Assembly: GCA_026874595.1 (NCBI GenBank) | Contig: CM049318.1 | Location: 51,676,750 to 51,740,749, forward strand | Origin: Sipunculus nudus | Taxonomy: Eukaryota > Annelida > Sipuncula > Golfingiida > Sipunculidae | Length of the DNA: 64,000 nucleotides | Direction of reading: 5' to 3' | Shown: positions 48,824 through 60,600 of the stretch, piece by piece | Position numbering within the stretch: the first letter of the stretch is position 1 | How the letters are laid out: every line of letters starts with the position of its first letter | The notes under the pieces: generated by a model | The model's input: the letters and a program-made list of their open reading frames with translations, nothing else | Database searches by the model: none | What the model was told of the DNA's origin: nothing | Program-made: the position numbers and the translations under genes

Positions 48824-51800
48824 ACTGAAATATATGTAGAATATGCAGAAATGTGGAATATGTTAAAGATGGGGTTCTGATTGGTTCTCTGAGCAGTAAA
48901 ATTGATAAAAATGTGTGTACATCTTTTATGCATATTTTGAGTGTTATTATTTCGCTGTTGAATAATGTGAATAAAATAAAAAAAAATACAATATATAATA
49001 TTTCAATGCTCTAAAGTAGGCAAAAATATAATGTATTATAACACAGTGTTATGTGATGTATTGTACCTTATAAAGCAATATAATAAACTGTACAAATGGA
49101 TTAATATAATATACCATATCAACAGAATGAAATGCAACAGAGAATAAAACAATATAACAATGCAATATATTAAATTACAACGTATTGTAACATGAGCGTT
49201 ATTATTCTATTTACGAGTGAATTAATTAACACACTTCTGTCGTCGATAAGTATTCCAACCTTTCACATTTTTGTGCTGTTCAAACAATGATGTAAGGCCA
49301 AAAAAAGGCTTGTTTCTCAAGCAACGCGCGCGTCAATTTTGACCGCTGCATGAAAGTTTCAAGAGAAATATATCAATTATGAACTCTAGCCTTGTGGATT
49401 TTTTTTTCAAGTAAACAGAATAATAAAATTAAAATTTGAAATGTATTGATAAAATATGAAATTTGATTGAACACCTTAATGAAAAAAGTAAAGAATAGAT
49501 ATCTGAAATTTGCTTCAGAACCGTAACTTGTTTTGGCCTAAGATATGTTTTTATTAGCATAGCGAAACTATAAAATCTTGCAAATCTTTATTCTATGGAA
49601 TGCCATCCTTATTCAGCCCATAAATGACTGTACATTTAAGACAATCACTTGATGAGATTCCTGAATCCGGAACAATTGGCGGATCCACACTTAAATCTAA
49701 TGAGATTTCGTTCTCTATTAAATTCACATTGTTTACAAACACTAACACAAAGTAACACACACACACACACGAACCGTAATGAACTCATACCTTCCTGCAT
49801 ATATGCTTACATTTAAACTATTTTTCTGTTTTAGTGGCTCCTCCGCCGGGAAGAAGTCGGACGATATGAGCAAGGTTCTGAACAGCTGGAAGAATAGACC
49901 GGAGCTCAGACTGTGGCCTGGTACTGACACAGGTCAGTAGATGGCGCAAGTTGGCGCCCGCACACCCTCACTCCCGAACGCCCGCACACACAAACACCAG
50001 TGTCAGGCAAAATGTAAGGCTGGTTCCTCAGACGAAGAGTCTATCTTTTCAGAAATCATTGCGAGAGCGAGGAACCCTTTTCTCTTCTTTATTACCTTTT
50101 ATTCGATAAATAATTCATGAAATCAAGAAACAACGTGATTATAACAGTATTGGTTGGGTTAACTTGGTACAGCGCTTCATAACAAAACCGATTTTTTAAG
50201 GAAACAGTATATTATCTCTATATCTCAAGATCTGGAGATAAAATTTCACAAAAAAAAAACTCATGACACAGAAAACACTCGAGATAACTTGGACCAAGGT
50301 TCTAAAATTAATGACTCAGACTTGAAGGCAGAAATGGACTCGAACCTCATGTAATCGGACTTGGACACGAGTGGGCTGGACTTGGACTTGCACTTGGGAT
50401 CCTGTGGACTCGCCTCCGTCAGTGCTTAGATATCAAACTATAAGCATTCCTCCGGCTTCTGTTTGGAAGGTACAGGTGTATTGGCCTTATATTCGCCACC
50501 AAACCCTGTCCGCAGATAAATTCCCACGTTGCGACTGTTCTCGGAGTACTTTCCTATCGTATTTCGGTGCCCATAACAAGCCCTGACCCCGTCAAATCAT
50601 TCGCACCGATCATGGGCTGCCATTTTGCTAGTCTCTCCAACAGACGCCAGGTGCCGCTATTGCTCTGCATCAGCACGTCTGCAAACAACGGCAGTCTCCA
50701 ATAAAGATAGGTAAACAACACTGTTGTTTGTTTTTCAAAAATAATCTAATTTTGCTGGCAAGGACGCCATCAATGCCGGATTCACCTCCGGATGCTAGGG
50801 GGGATTCCTTGCACATGCCAAACGATACTTCCGTTTTTCAAGATTCTTGAAAAAAAATGTCGTCCAATAACAGACGCCCTGGTGCAGAGCGGCACCTGGC
50901 GTCTGTTGGAGAGACTACCATTTTGCGTACAGACTAAACCTATGATGTCGAATGTTGCATGTCGGAAATATGGTTATTCCGCTATTTGTCCTAATGACCA
51001 ATGTACCTACATTCAGTTTATTGTATTTATTTTAGGCACGCCTACGAAGGTTGGCATAAGGATGTATGTTCACTCTTTCCACAGAACTCCTTTGGAGGAA
51101 GGGGTAAATATTGACATAACTTTCTTTCATAATTTGTGGACTGTGTGTCTGTTTCATTTGTTATTGTTTTTTCCTATCATGTATTGCCGAAATCCCTTTA
51201 AATTATCATGTAGGACTTTTATATTTCATTTAGCATACACATTGAAGTTCTTATTCATCTCGTTGCCCATTCATATATTCTATGCTCTACTTCTATTGTA
51301 ATAATGTATATGCTATTGTAACAGAACCCCACTGAAAAAAACCCAGCATGAAGCTGAATGGGCTTTCCTGATCAAATATATTTGTAATAATTAAATTAAT
51401 AAAGTGGCATTATTACCCCCCCTCCCCCTTTTCCGACAGCGGAGGTTATGTTTTTGGCGAGGTTAGTTTGTTTGTTTTTCTGCCTGTCTGTTTGTTTCTG
51501 CCTGTTAGTAACATTACTCAAATAGTTACGGATTTGAATTAACTTTTCAGGATAGCTCGGCGAAGATATAAGGAACATTTAACTAAAATTTGGGGGTGAT
51601 CTGGATCACCATCTGGATCCAGGAACATTTTAAAGGAAAAATGCAGCGTTTCTGACAATGCCATGTGGCGGAGGTCTGCGCTCTCTGAGTGCAAAATTCA
51701 TTCTAGATTATATTGTTTTCGATCATTATCAAAACACATCAAATTATATTTAAACTTGTATTTTAATGTTCAAAATGTTGTTATTATTGCTTTGTTCATT

Positions 51801-54548
51801 GGTTGATAAAAAAGTCGTACTACATATTGTTTCACAGAATCTATATAATAATGTGGTTAAAATACAATATAAAGGATATGATATAACGTACTGAGATTTC
51901 GTTGGCTCCGACAAGAAGTTACATCTGTATCTAAGATTTGAAAGATCCGTAATGGCTTTTTGCAAAAAGAGCATTCCTGACCTGAATCTGAACACACAAG
52001 CCTCGTTTCAGTTAGGGGGGGGGGGGGCAGATGGACACAAGCCCTCACTTTTTTAAGGAGTGTAAAACAGGTACCTCTTGCCCCCCCCCCACATTTATAG
52101 TTTATAATTAATGGCAAATTCGAAATAATCCAGTTTAAAATTATTTCAGATTGTCCAAAATAATTTCCTTTAGTTATGCATACCCTATTTTGATAAAAAG
52201 TTTGGACATGGTGGGGTGGTTCAGTTTGACTCATTGAATCGTCATGACAGTTAGCCTATAGAATAACTGAGTTCTGTGTGTAAATAGAAGTATTGGATTG
52301 TGAAAAACAAACTATTGATAACTTAGTAAAAGTTACTTTCGTAATGAAAATACAGTAAACCTCGATATTACGACCACCATCCGGACCTCGATAATGTGGT
52401 CGCCTGTATGAGGTGATAGTCTTAGCGAGGTCATTTATGAAGAGCGAAAAAGTATCAACACCCGTCAAATATGGTCGTTGTTTTGAGGTGGTCGCTAGAC
52501 TGAGGTGGTCGTTAGGCGAAGTTTTACTTTAAATATTCTACAATATATGTTTGGAAAATTATGATGTTCGGGGGATGGGGATTTCCTTTTGCAAAAGTGG
52601 AGGAAGGGGGGGGGGATGTCCGGAAGTGCCTTCTGTCCATGATTCCCATGGTTTGTCCACCTCACAACAAATTCTATATCTAAATACGTCTCCAGTTATG
52701 GCTGTAAATGTTATGCTTTTAAAAAGTAACATAAAGAAAAAAAATATTAAACTAGAAATCTGCATTTCTCCGCCATGGGCGGGGGGGGGGGGTCTCTATT
52801 GTGGGATGCTCCCCAGCCCATGTTTGCATTCATTTATTCGGCCTATGTTCCCAGGTTTTTTCGTGCATTAGTGACTGCACATTTGTGAATATTCCTTGAT
52901 GACGTTGCTGAACCCGGAACATGTACCAAATCCACAAAATGTAATAGATTCTTCAATAGCCCATTCCCGAAATGCCGTGAATGTCCGTTCGTGATTGCGT
53001 GAGTAATGTTGTGAATAAACAATCACACAAAACACACACACACACGAACAGGAATTAGATCATACCGCCCTGGCAGAGGCAATAAAGGCATGGAGTGATT
53101 AATTTTCCTTCATATGCCTGACCATACAGATTTTGTTTGGATTTTCGTGTATTTTCTTTACCTTGAGCATACAACAATTTCTATTCATATAAATCATATA
53201 AACTTCATTTTGTTCTGGGAAGCCGCAAGTCAAGTATGAACGTTTAAGATAATTTGCTTTAATATAAATTCACTTTACATATTTATAACTCCTAAGTTAA
53301 TTAAATCTGTTATACTTGAGTTGCTATATATAGGTACCACAAATATGTTTCATGGACTCTCGCAAGAATCACGAGGGGAGATCGTTATGTCCCCGTCCGT
53401 CCCACCCGCCAGGGATCCATCCCTCTGAAATTCCCATTATTATGTGGGAGTATTTTAAGCCAAAATTCTTCACCAAAATCTACCATAATTTAAAACAGCT
53501 GACCCAATGATTAGGTGAGAACTGGATTTTGAGGCCACGAGGTAAAAATCCAAGGTCACAACACCCACTGTTTACAAAAGCCTGTGGACTAATTTTTAAG
53601 TTTACCTTTTTGAGGTTCCAAAAACAAAGGTTAAGGTCATTTGATGTGATCCGATTTTAAGCCAAACCTTTCATCCCCCAACTTCCATTTTCACCAGATA
53701 AGAGGGTGATTCCAATAGAGAGAGATTCCTATTGATTTTGAGTCAAGCTCAAAGGTCAAGGTCACAGAACCTGTGGGTTGAAGCGATGAAAATTAGTCTT
53801 AGGGTGGGGTTGAAGTGGAACAAACATGGATTCTGGGGATATTGGTGACGAGCGGAAAGCGTTCACCACCCTAGTCATGTTCTACATTTACAATTTGAAA
53901 ATGTCTGAAATACGGTATTGGTTGAAATATTACCTGTGATCAATGATTTTGTTACAGACCATCGCTTACGAGGGATATGTGGGAATACAATGGACAGACC
54001 CAAGACTGAGGTATGACAAGTCACTAGGTAGAATCGTGCCTGATACAGATGAAATATTGAATACCATATGGGTGCCACAAATAGACTACCCCAGGGCTAG
54101 AAGGGTCGAGTTTGCCTCGATGGGAGCGAATCTGGTCATGGCCATTTATCCCAACGGACTGGTGCGGGTTGTCAGAAGGTAGGTGAATGGCACGAATGCG
54201 TAACAACCCCCCCCCCACACACACAAACACACGCAAGCACATGTATATAATGATGACTGCAAATGATAATGTTTGGCACCGATTAAATTTATAAGACGAA
54301 TTAATACAGGAGAAACAGAGATAGACAGGGTAACCGTGAAAAGAAGGACAGAAACAAAGAATGAGAGCGCGAGAGACAGAGAGACAGAGACACAATGAGA
54401 GAGACAGAGAGAGTGACAGGTAGACAGACAGACAGAGAAAGAGAGACAGAAAGATAGTCAGGGAGATAGAGAGAGACAGAGAGAGAATAAGACAGAGCGT
54501 GTGACTGAGAGATACATCAGAGACGGAAAGAGACAGGTAGAGAGACAG

Positions 54549-54600
<52 letters not shown>

Positions 54601-57600
54601 GCCTAAAACTATATGACCAACGTGATAATTATTCATTTAATTTTTCATACGGACTGCAATCTTTTATGATGAATTTTTAGGAGGAAAACTATACAGTCTG
54701 CACTTGACAAAATGACATACATCTTACACATGACATATATCTTAAATTCACATAGACAAATACACATACACCCATAATGTTCCAGACTTTCCTAAATGGA
54801 CATAAACTTATTTGCATTCAATTTTTGGTTTACTGAAGTCCTTGGTTACCTTGGTGAGCTGTTTGTTTTATCTTCGTAACATCCGGGTCGATTTTCAACA
54901 TGGCAAGTTCGGAACATCTCGCCCTACCTAGTACAGCGGCTAAGGCCCATTTCTGCACATTTATAGCAATTTTGGTGCTGAGCCGCTGAACTATATCCGT
55001 GGCTTATTGGACCTCGGATTCTTGTATAGCCCAATGATACACCAAAAATATGGTATCGTTCGACGGCAATGCCTTTTCTGCTGACTCGTTAAAGAAAAGG
55101 TCACTTGTTTCACAAAGACATTTATACACACACACCACACATCCACACATGGAGCCAAATTATCAAGTCATGTATATGGTTGAAAAGAGCCGCAAGCGGC
55201 CAGTGTTTATTATTACACTGCTGTAACCTTTCTATGAATATTCTTAATCATTATGTATGAATATGCACATTGTTTGTGTATCGATCAGAGTCCATTTGAG
55301 GTTCAAACCTCATACCAAGTGTCCATTTGTACATGCAAGAATATATATTATATATACAAGTATTATTGTTTCCAGCATAATACTGGCTTCAAACTTAATG
55401 AACAGCAGTGCCCTATGTGTCACATGAATAACATATATACATATACATATAAAATGGATGGGGTCTAAACCCGCCACAGTACACCCTTATGGTGTACTCC
55501 CCCATCCATTCTGACTGGTTGACCACATTACATATAGGTCTAAATAAAGTCACATAGCATTTTCTAGTGAGTTGTTATACAATTCAAGTTAACAATGTTG
55601 CGACAGTATTGAGGAATTGACCTCTTCCAGCCCATACACAGATGTGGGCCGCACTAGGGACACCACACCTGTATATGTTTCCTATTACTAATATAACTAG
55701 TCTGATTCCCCTTATGCCACTGTGGCATTTGTATCATTGATTTATTGAACTAACGGGCAATTTTACATGGGCCACACTCGGGACACCATATAAGTTGCCT
55801 TAAAAACTTAAACCATATAGCTTAACTTACACTTGAATGCCTCAAAGGCCATCCTAAAATCCTAAAAGGTGCTTTTTTGGGCACCGTTAAGAACTCATAA
55901 TCCTGATTCCCTGCGCTAAACACATTGCTATAGGGCAGTTTGTACGGGCCACACTCGGGACACCATACTAGCTGCCTTAAACTGAGTTTATCTATATAAC
56001 CTGATATACTTTTTGAATGCATCTGAAGATCACCTTCCTAGCTCTCGTAATTTTGTGTCTGATAAACCTGCAGCCGCTGCTTCTGAACAGCGCCCAATTC
56101 TGAAACTGTGTCCCCTAAAAAGCTTTGTATCTTGACCTGTGAGGTTCATATCAGTCTTTAGCTGCTTATCAAACCTAGCCCTTAACAAAGGTGCGCCACG
56201 TAACATGAACAATGGTCCTTTTGTCAGGCCACGAAATTGTAAATATCTCAACATTGTTTTCACAGGTCAGAGAGCACAGTTTTCTTCATAAATTTTTACC
56301 AACTGTGCCTTGCCTGGTTTCAAGGTTTTTGCATGTCTCAGTTTTACTACTATATTTTTAACTTTTCCCCTCTTCGGACAATAGTGATACATCTTCTAAC
56401 TGCACCACTTTGTGGGTAGTGCTGTGCGATAGGGCTAAAAGTTCCCCCACCCTGAAGCACCCAAAAAAGCAAATGGTATACACTGTTTGAAAAAGCACTT
56501 GTTCATGTATACAACTACATGAGGTAGTGGTAGCCTCTGCTAGATTTAACACCATCGGCTTGGTAATCGGGGCCCTGAGATCACATGAAGGTCTCCTTTT
56601 CTGAGCGCCTACTAGCAATTTTCTAACCGCTGTTGAATTTGTGGGATCTCCCAGTTCTCTTAATTTGTGCACATAAGCAATGGCTGAAGAGAATGAACAT
56701 AAAGATGTTCTCTTCACCCCTGCTGTGTAACGATCTGCCAGAAAGAGGAAAACTGTTAATGTGCTAACGGGGGGTACAGCCCATTCTGGATGGGCATGTT
56801 GCATACAAAATTGTTGTAGCTTCTGCCAGACATTTTGGTAAAACCGTGTCGTACTAGAAGATAAGCTGTCCCTGACTAGTGCCGTCCCAACGGCTGCTAA
56901 CTCAATGAGCTGGGGAGAGAGGGAATGTTGTCCGGGTTTGCCTCTGCCCATGGTGCAAGCATTCGGAATCTGGAAATCTGGAGACGAGATAGAGCATCAC
57001 AATAAGGATTATTAACCCCCCTGACATGTTGCGCTTTGAATACAATGTTGTGAGAAAGACATGCTAACACCAAGCGACGCACTAACACCATGGTCTCAAC
57101 TCCTTTTCCTGACTGTTTATTTAAAATATAAACCAAAGCCTGGTTGTCTGTATGGAAAATTATCCTTTTGTTTGACATTTGAGAACCCCAAGTTTCCACA
57201 GCTAAAACTATTGGATATAACTCCAAGGTAACAATGTAAAGGCATGAAGTCTGGACAATAGAAAAAATTATAGCAACAAAGAGAGGAAAGCTTCCTCAGC
57301 ATTATAAGAAATGGTCAAATCTGCTCTGTTACATTCAGACTTAAAAAAAAAAAAAAATAAAGGTTAATTGAATGAAAAGACTAAGTATTATGACAGTTAT
57401 AATAACTCGAGAAATAGTTATGTAATAAGGTTTTTGTGTTTTGTTTGTCATGCATGTTCTTGTATGCTGTACTCATGTCATGTTATGTATGATTTATGTC
57501 ATGCTTCATTTGTTAAGTCTGTTATATGTATATCTTTTGTGACTTATTTTCAATAAAAAAAAAAAAAATATATGTTAAATCTAAAAAAAAAAAAAAAAAA

Positions 57601-60600
57601 AAAAAGAACAATGTAAAGGCATTTCCAGAGAGAAGGCCATGTGCCAAAAAACCATTTTTTGCCAAACAAAGCTCCAAACCCATGTTCTTGGGCAGCATCT
57701 GTATACAAATTTAAACTGTCATTGGATTCCCAAAAGTCATTGAGAAAGAAACATTTTCCTTTGAAGGATTCCAGAAATTCAAGCCACATCTGTAGGTCTC
57801 TCTTTGCCTCTTTTGTTAACCTTTTGTGGTGGTGTGAGCAACGCAGCCCAATACCAAGGTTAATCAACCTGCGTAAGAATGCCCTGCTTGGTACCACTAC
57901 TCGACATGCGAAATTTAGTAACCCAACCAGAGACTGTATTTCTTTCAAAGTGACTTTCTGCTTTCCTAAAAAATTTTCTAATCATGTCTTTACATTTGTC
58001 TAGCTTGTCTTGTGGCAGCCGAGCTTCCTGTTTTCTAACATCTAATTCTATCCCTAAGAATGTCAATATCTGAATTGGTTCACATGTTATTTCTTTGGCT
58101 ATTGGCACCCCTAACTCCTTGCTGAGTTTCAAAAAGTTATCTAACATCCCAGCACACTCCACCTGTGTCCTACCCATGAACAGAAAATCGTCCAAAACAT
58201 GTACCACATTTTCTGTTCTAACCTGATTCTTTACAATATGTTCAAGTGCCGAGCTAAAGGCTTCAAAAATTTTACAAGAGACTGAACAACACATTGGGAG
58301 GCATCGGTCGTAAAAATACTCTCCCTGCCACTTAAAACCTAACAAAAATTGATCCTTTGGGTGCACTGGTATTAACCTGAAAGCTGCCTCTATATCCGAT
58401 TTTGCCAAATAAGCCCCAGTTCCAAGTTTTTTCAACTTATCTATTGCCATCTCTAATGTAGCGTATTCAACAGAACAATCTGAGCTCTTATGCCACCATT
58501 TACTGATTCCCCCTCTGGGTACGACAAGTGATGGATCAGTCTAAATTCATTTTCAGTTTTCTTTGGAACTAATCCTAGAGGTGAACAAATAAAGGGATCT
58601 AAAGGAGGGTAGACATAAGGTCCACTGATACGCCCTAGCTGTTTTTCTTTTTCAATGTGTTCTGACACTTTACTAGGTTGGGCATTGCAAGATTTAAGAT
58701 TATCGCAGTTTCGTGAAACTGCCTTGCCTTTGTATGGCACCCTAAACCCGTTTGAGAAACCTTCAATTAGATATTTGGTTTTATCTACAGGATAATAAGT
58801 TACTGATAACTTATCTTGAAGTACCCTGAACCTGATTGGTGTTGGTAGGTCTACGGACAGACCCCGTACCCCTACCCCTGGCTTGTGCATTGTTGCCTGG
58901 TTGTTGTGATCCGTTGTTAGTGTTACATTGGGTAACTGGGTGCTCTCCCATGCAACGGTTACATTTGTGCCAATACCTGCACCCATTACATGTCCTCCCC
59001 CTGTTGAACCTCCAACAGGTTCCCTTCTCCCTATCTGGGTTGTTTTTCGCTGCACGAAAGGGCTGTTTGTTTGCATTACTGTTGTGTCTTACATTGTTAC
59101 CAGAACCTGATAGCCTGCGGGCCATAGCTACTACATAGAACTCTGCATGCAGTTCCTCCCATTTTCTCCCATTTTGTGCTCTTTTCTGACGTACTTTAAT
59201 GTCATAAAACTGCCAGTCTGCCCCCTGTTTGGCTAGGTCCCTAACTATAGTCATGTGTTTACATAGCCCACAAACATGCTTTTAATCCTGATTTTTGACA
59301 GTAAACAGTCATATATGTGGTAAATGCTGACACCCATTGTTCAACTGAATTGATGGTTTTTATTTTCTGTTCTATCATTTGTAACCCACTCATATTCCCA
59401 CTGCTATCCTTGGCCATAGCCATCCTATACTGAACAGGCTTATCGCCGTTCAAAATGTTGTCTAAATCAACAAATTCATTAGCCCAAATTTTTGCCTTAA
59501 GCTTATCAGGAACATTATCTGCTAAGGAGGCTGTGTCATCTGAATTTAAACTATGATTATCTGATCCCCCTATGTTGAACAATTGGCTAACTGTTTGTGT
59601 AGAACCCTCACCTTGAGCCCCACCAGTGAGGCTGATATTTTGCAGAACAGAGTCCATGCTGACCGATCCAGTATTACTGGAGCTGGTTGACGCTGTTGGT
59701 GCATCATGGTTTGCCGTCGACGTTGCCGGGGCAGCCTGGGAGGTTGTGCTACTTGTATTATTTGCGTTCTGGCTGCTGGACAGTTGTCGGAATTTGTCGT
59801 CGATACGCGTGTCTATTTGGCCAAGCATGGAGTTGACGAGGCCTTGGAACTGTGCTTGCGTGAGGACGATGTTCCCAGATGGTTGTTGGGATGCGGCGGC
59901 GCTGTTTTGTGGTTGGGTGTCTGGCTCCACGAGCGTATAAGAAGATATGTTGGCTGTCTGGGTGTCGGGTTGGCTGCGATTGCCAGAAGACGAAGGAGCA
60001 GGTGTCTTACCGGCTGACCTTTTGTGTCCGCGACCCCGGCCGGTTTGTGAAGTGCCCTCTCTTCTGGTACGTTTGGCCGGTGTTTCCATACCAAACTGGT
60101 CGACGAAGCGCTCTGGTGGCTTTGAAACTCGCTGACTGTTTGAATACAGAATGCCGCGGTGACCGGCCATTGACCTATTTAAGGGGTCAGGGTTCACCTC
60201 CGTAACACGTGACCGTGTCTCGCGAGACAGGGCGGTCCCATGTTACTCCAGGGGGGGCAGGCCTGTCCACTATGGTTGCGGTGTGCCCATATAAATGGTT
60301 TATCCCGACTGCGCAAAGATAAACTTTATTGATTGCCATAATAATGTGTATAGAATGGGCTCGATATGTTGTTGAAAATCAAATATGGCCAATGTCCAAC
60401 TGTAATTCAGTTAAAAAGTTCAGTTTTTTTAATAAATATTTCATTCATCGCCCAATCCGCCCCCATCTGTGGCGTGAACTTTAACAACGTGCTATACAAA
60501 TTATTAGATCTGGGAACCCCCCCCCCCCCCCCCCAAGGGATTGTTGACCCGGCCTTGACCTTCTCTTGCCTGAATACTTTCCTTGGCAGCGTCCTCTCTA

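Larger units (their letters stand above)
56950..58811 (-). pseudogene. Reverse transcriptase-RNase H of the YR element, broken
   Basis: The RT starts with KEKQLGRISGPY and FICSPLGLVPKK. It continues in a second frame with KSDIEAAFRLIPVHP (first catalytic Asp), LPMCCSVSCKIFE, then VHVLDDFLF (Asp pair, the VLDD form typical of DIRS elements) and LTFLGIELD. In a third frame SLVGLLNFACRVVVPSRAF leads into RNase H with YTDAA, LELYPIVLA, FHTDNQA and CDALSR, all four catalytic acids visible. Frame changes near 58451 and 57900 break it, and a 361-bp insertion splits RNase H at 57246-57606. The sequence is continuous across the insertion when one copy of the target duplication is removed. Confidence 0.85.
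55600..60200 (-). mobile_element. DIRS/Ngaro-type tyrosine-recombinase retroelement, inactive
   Basis: Read on the minus strand the order is gag (about 60197-58811), reverse transcriptase and RNase H (about 58811-56950), tyrosine recombinase (about 56951-55988), then non-coding sequence with direct repeats. No aspartic protease, integrase or LTR is seen. RNase H runs almost directly into the recombinase with no methyltransferase domain between, which favours the Ngaro group over DIRS1-type. Frameshifts, stop codons and a retroposon insertion disable it. The outer limits are uncertain because paired terminal repeats could not be defined by eye. It sits antisense in intron 4 of receptor gene 2. 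Confidence 0.83.

Noticed and set aside
55645-55968. CRISPR-like spaced repeats
   Set aside because: Only three imperfect copies with irregular spacing in a eukaryotic retroelement tail.
58836-60205. Plus-strand open frames opposite gag
   Set aside because: Shadows of the minus-strand gag coding sequence.
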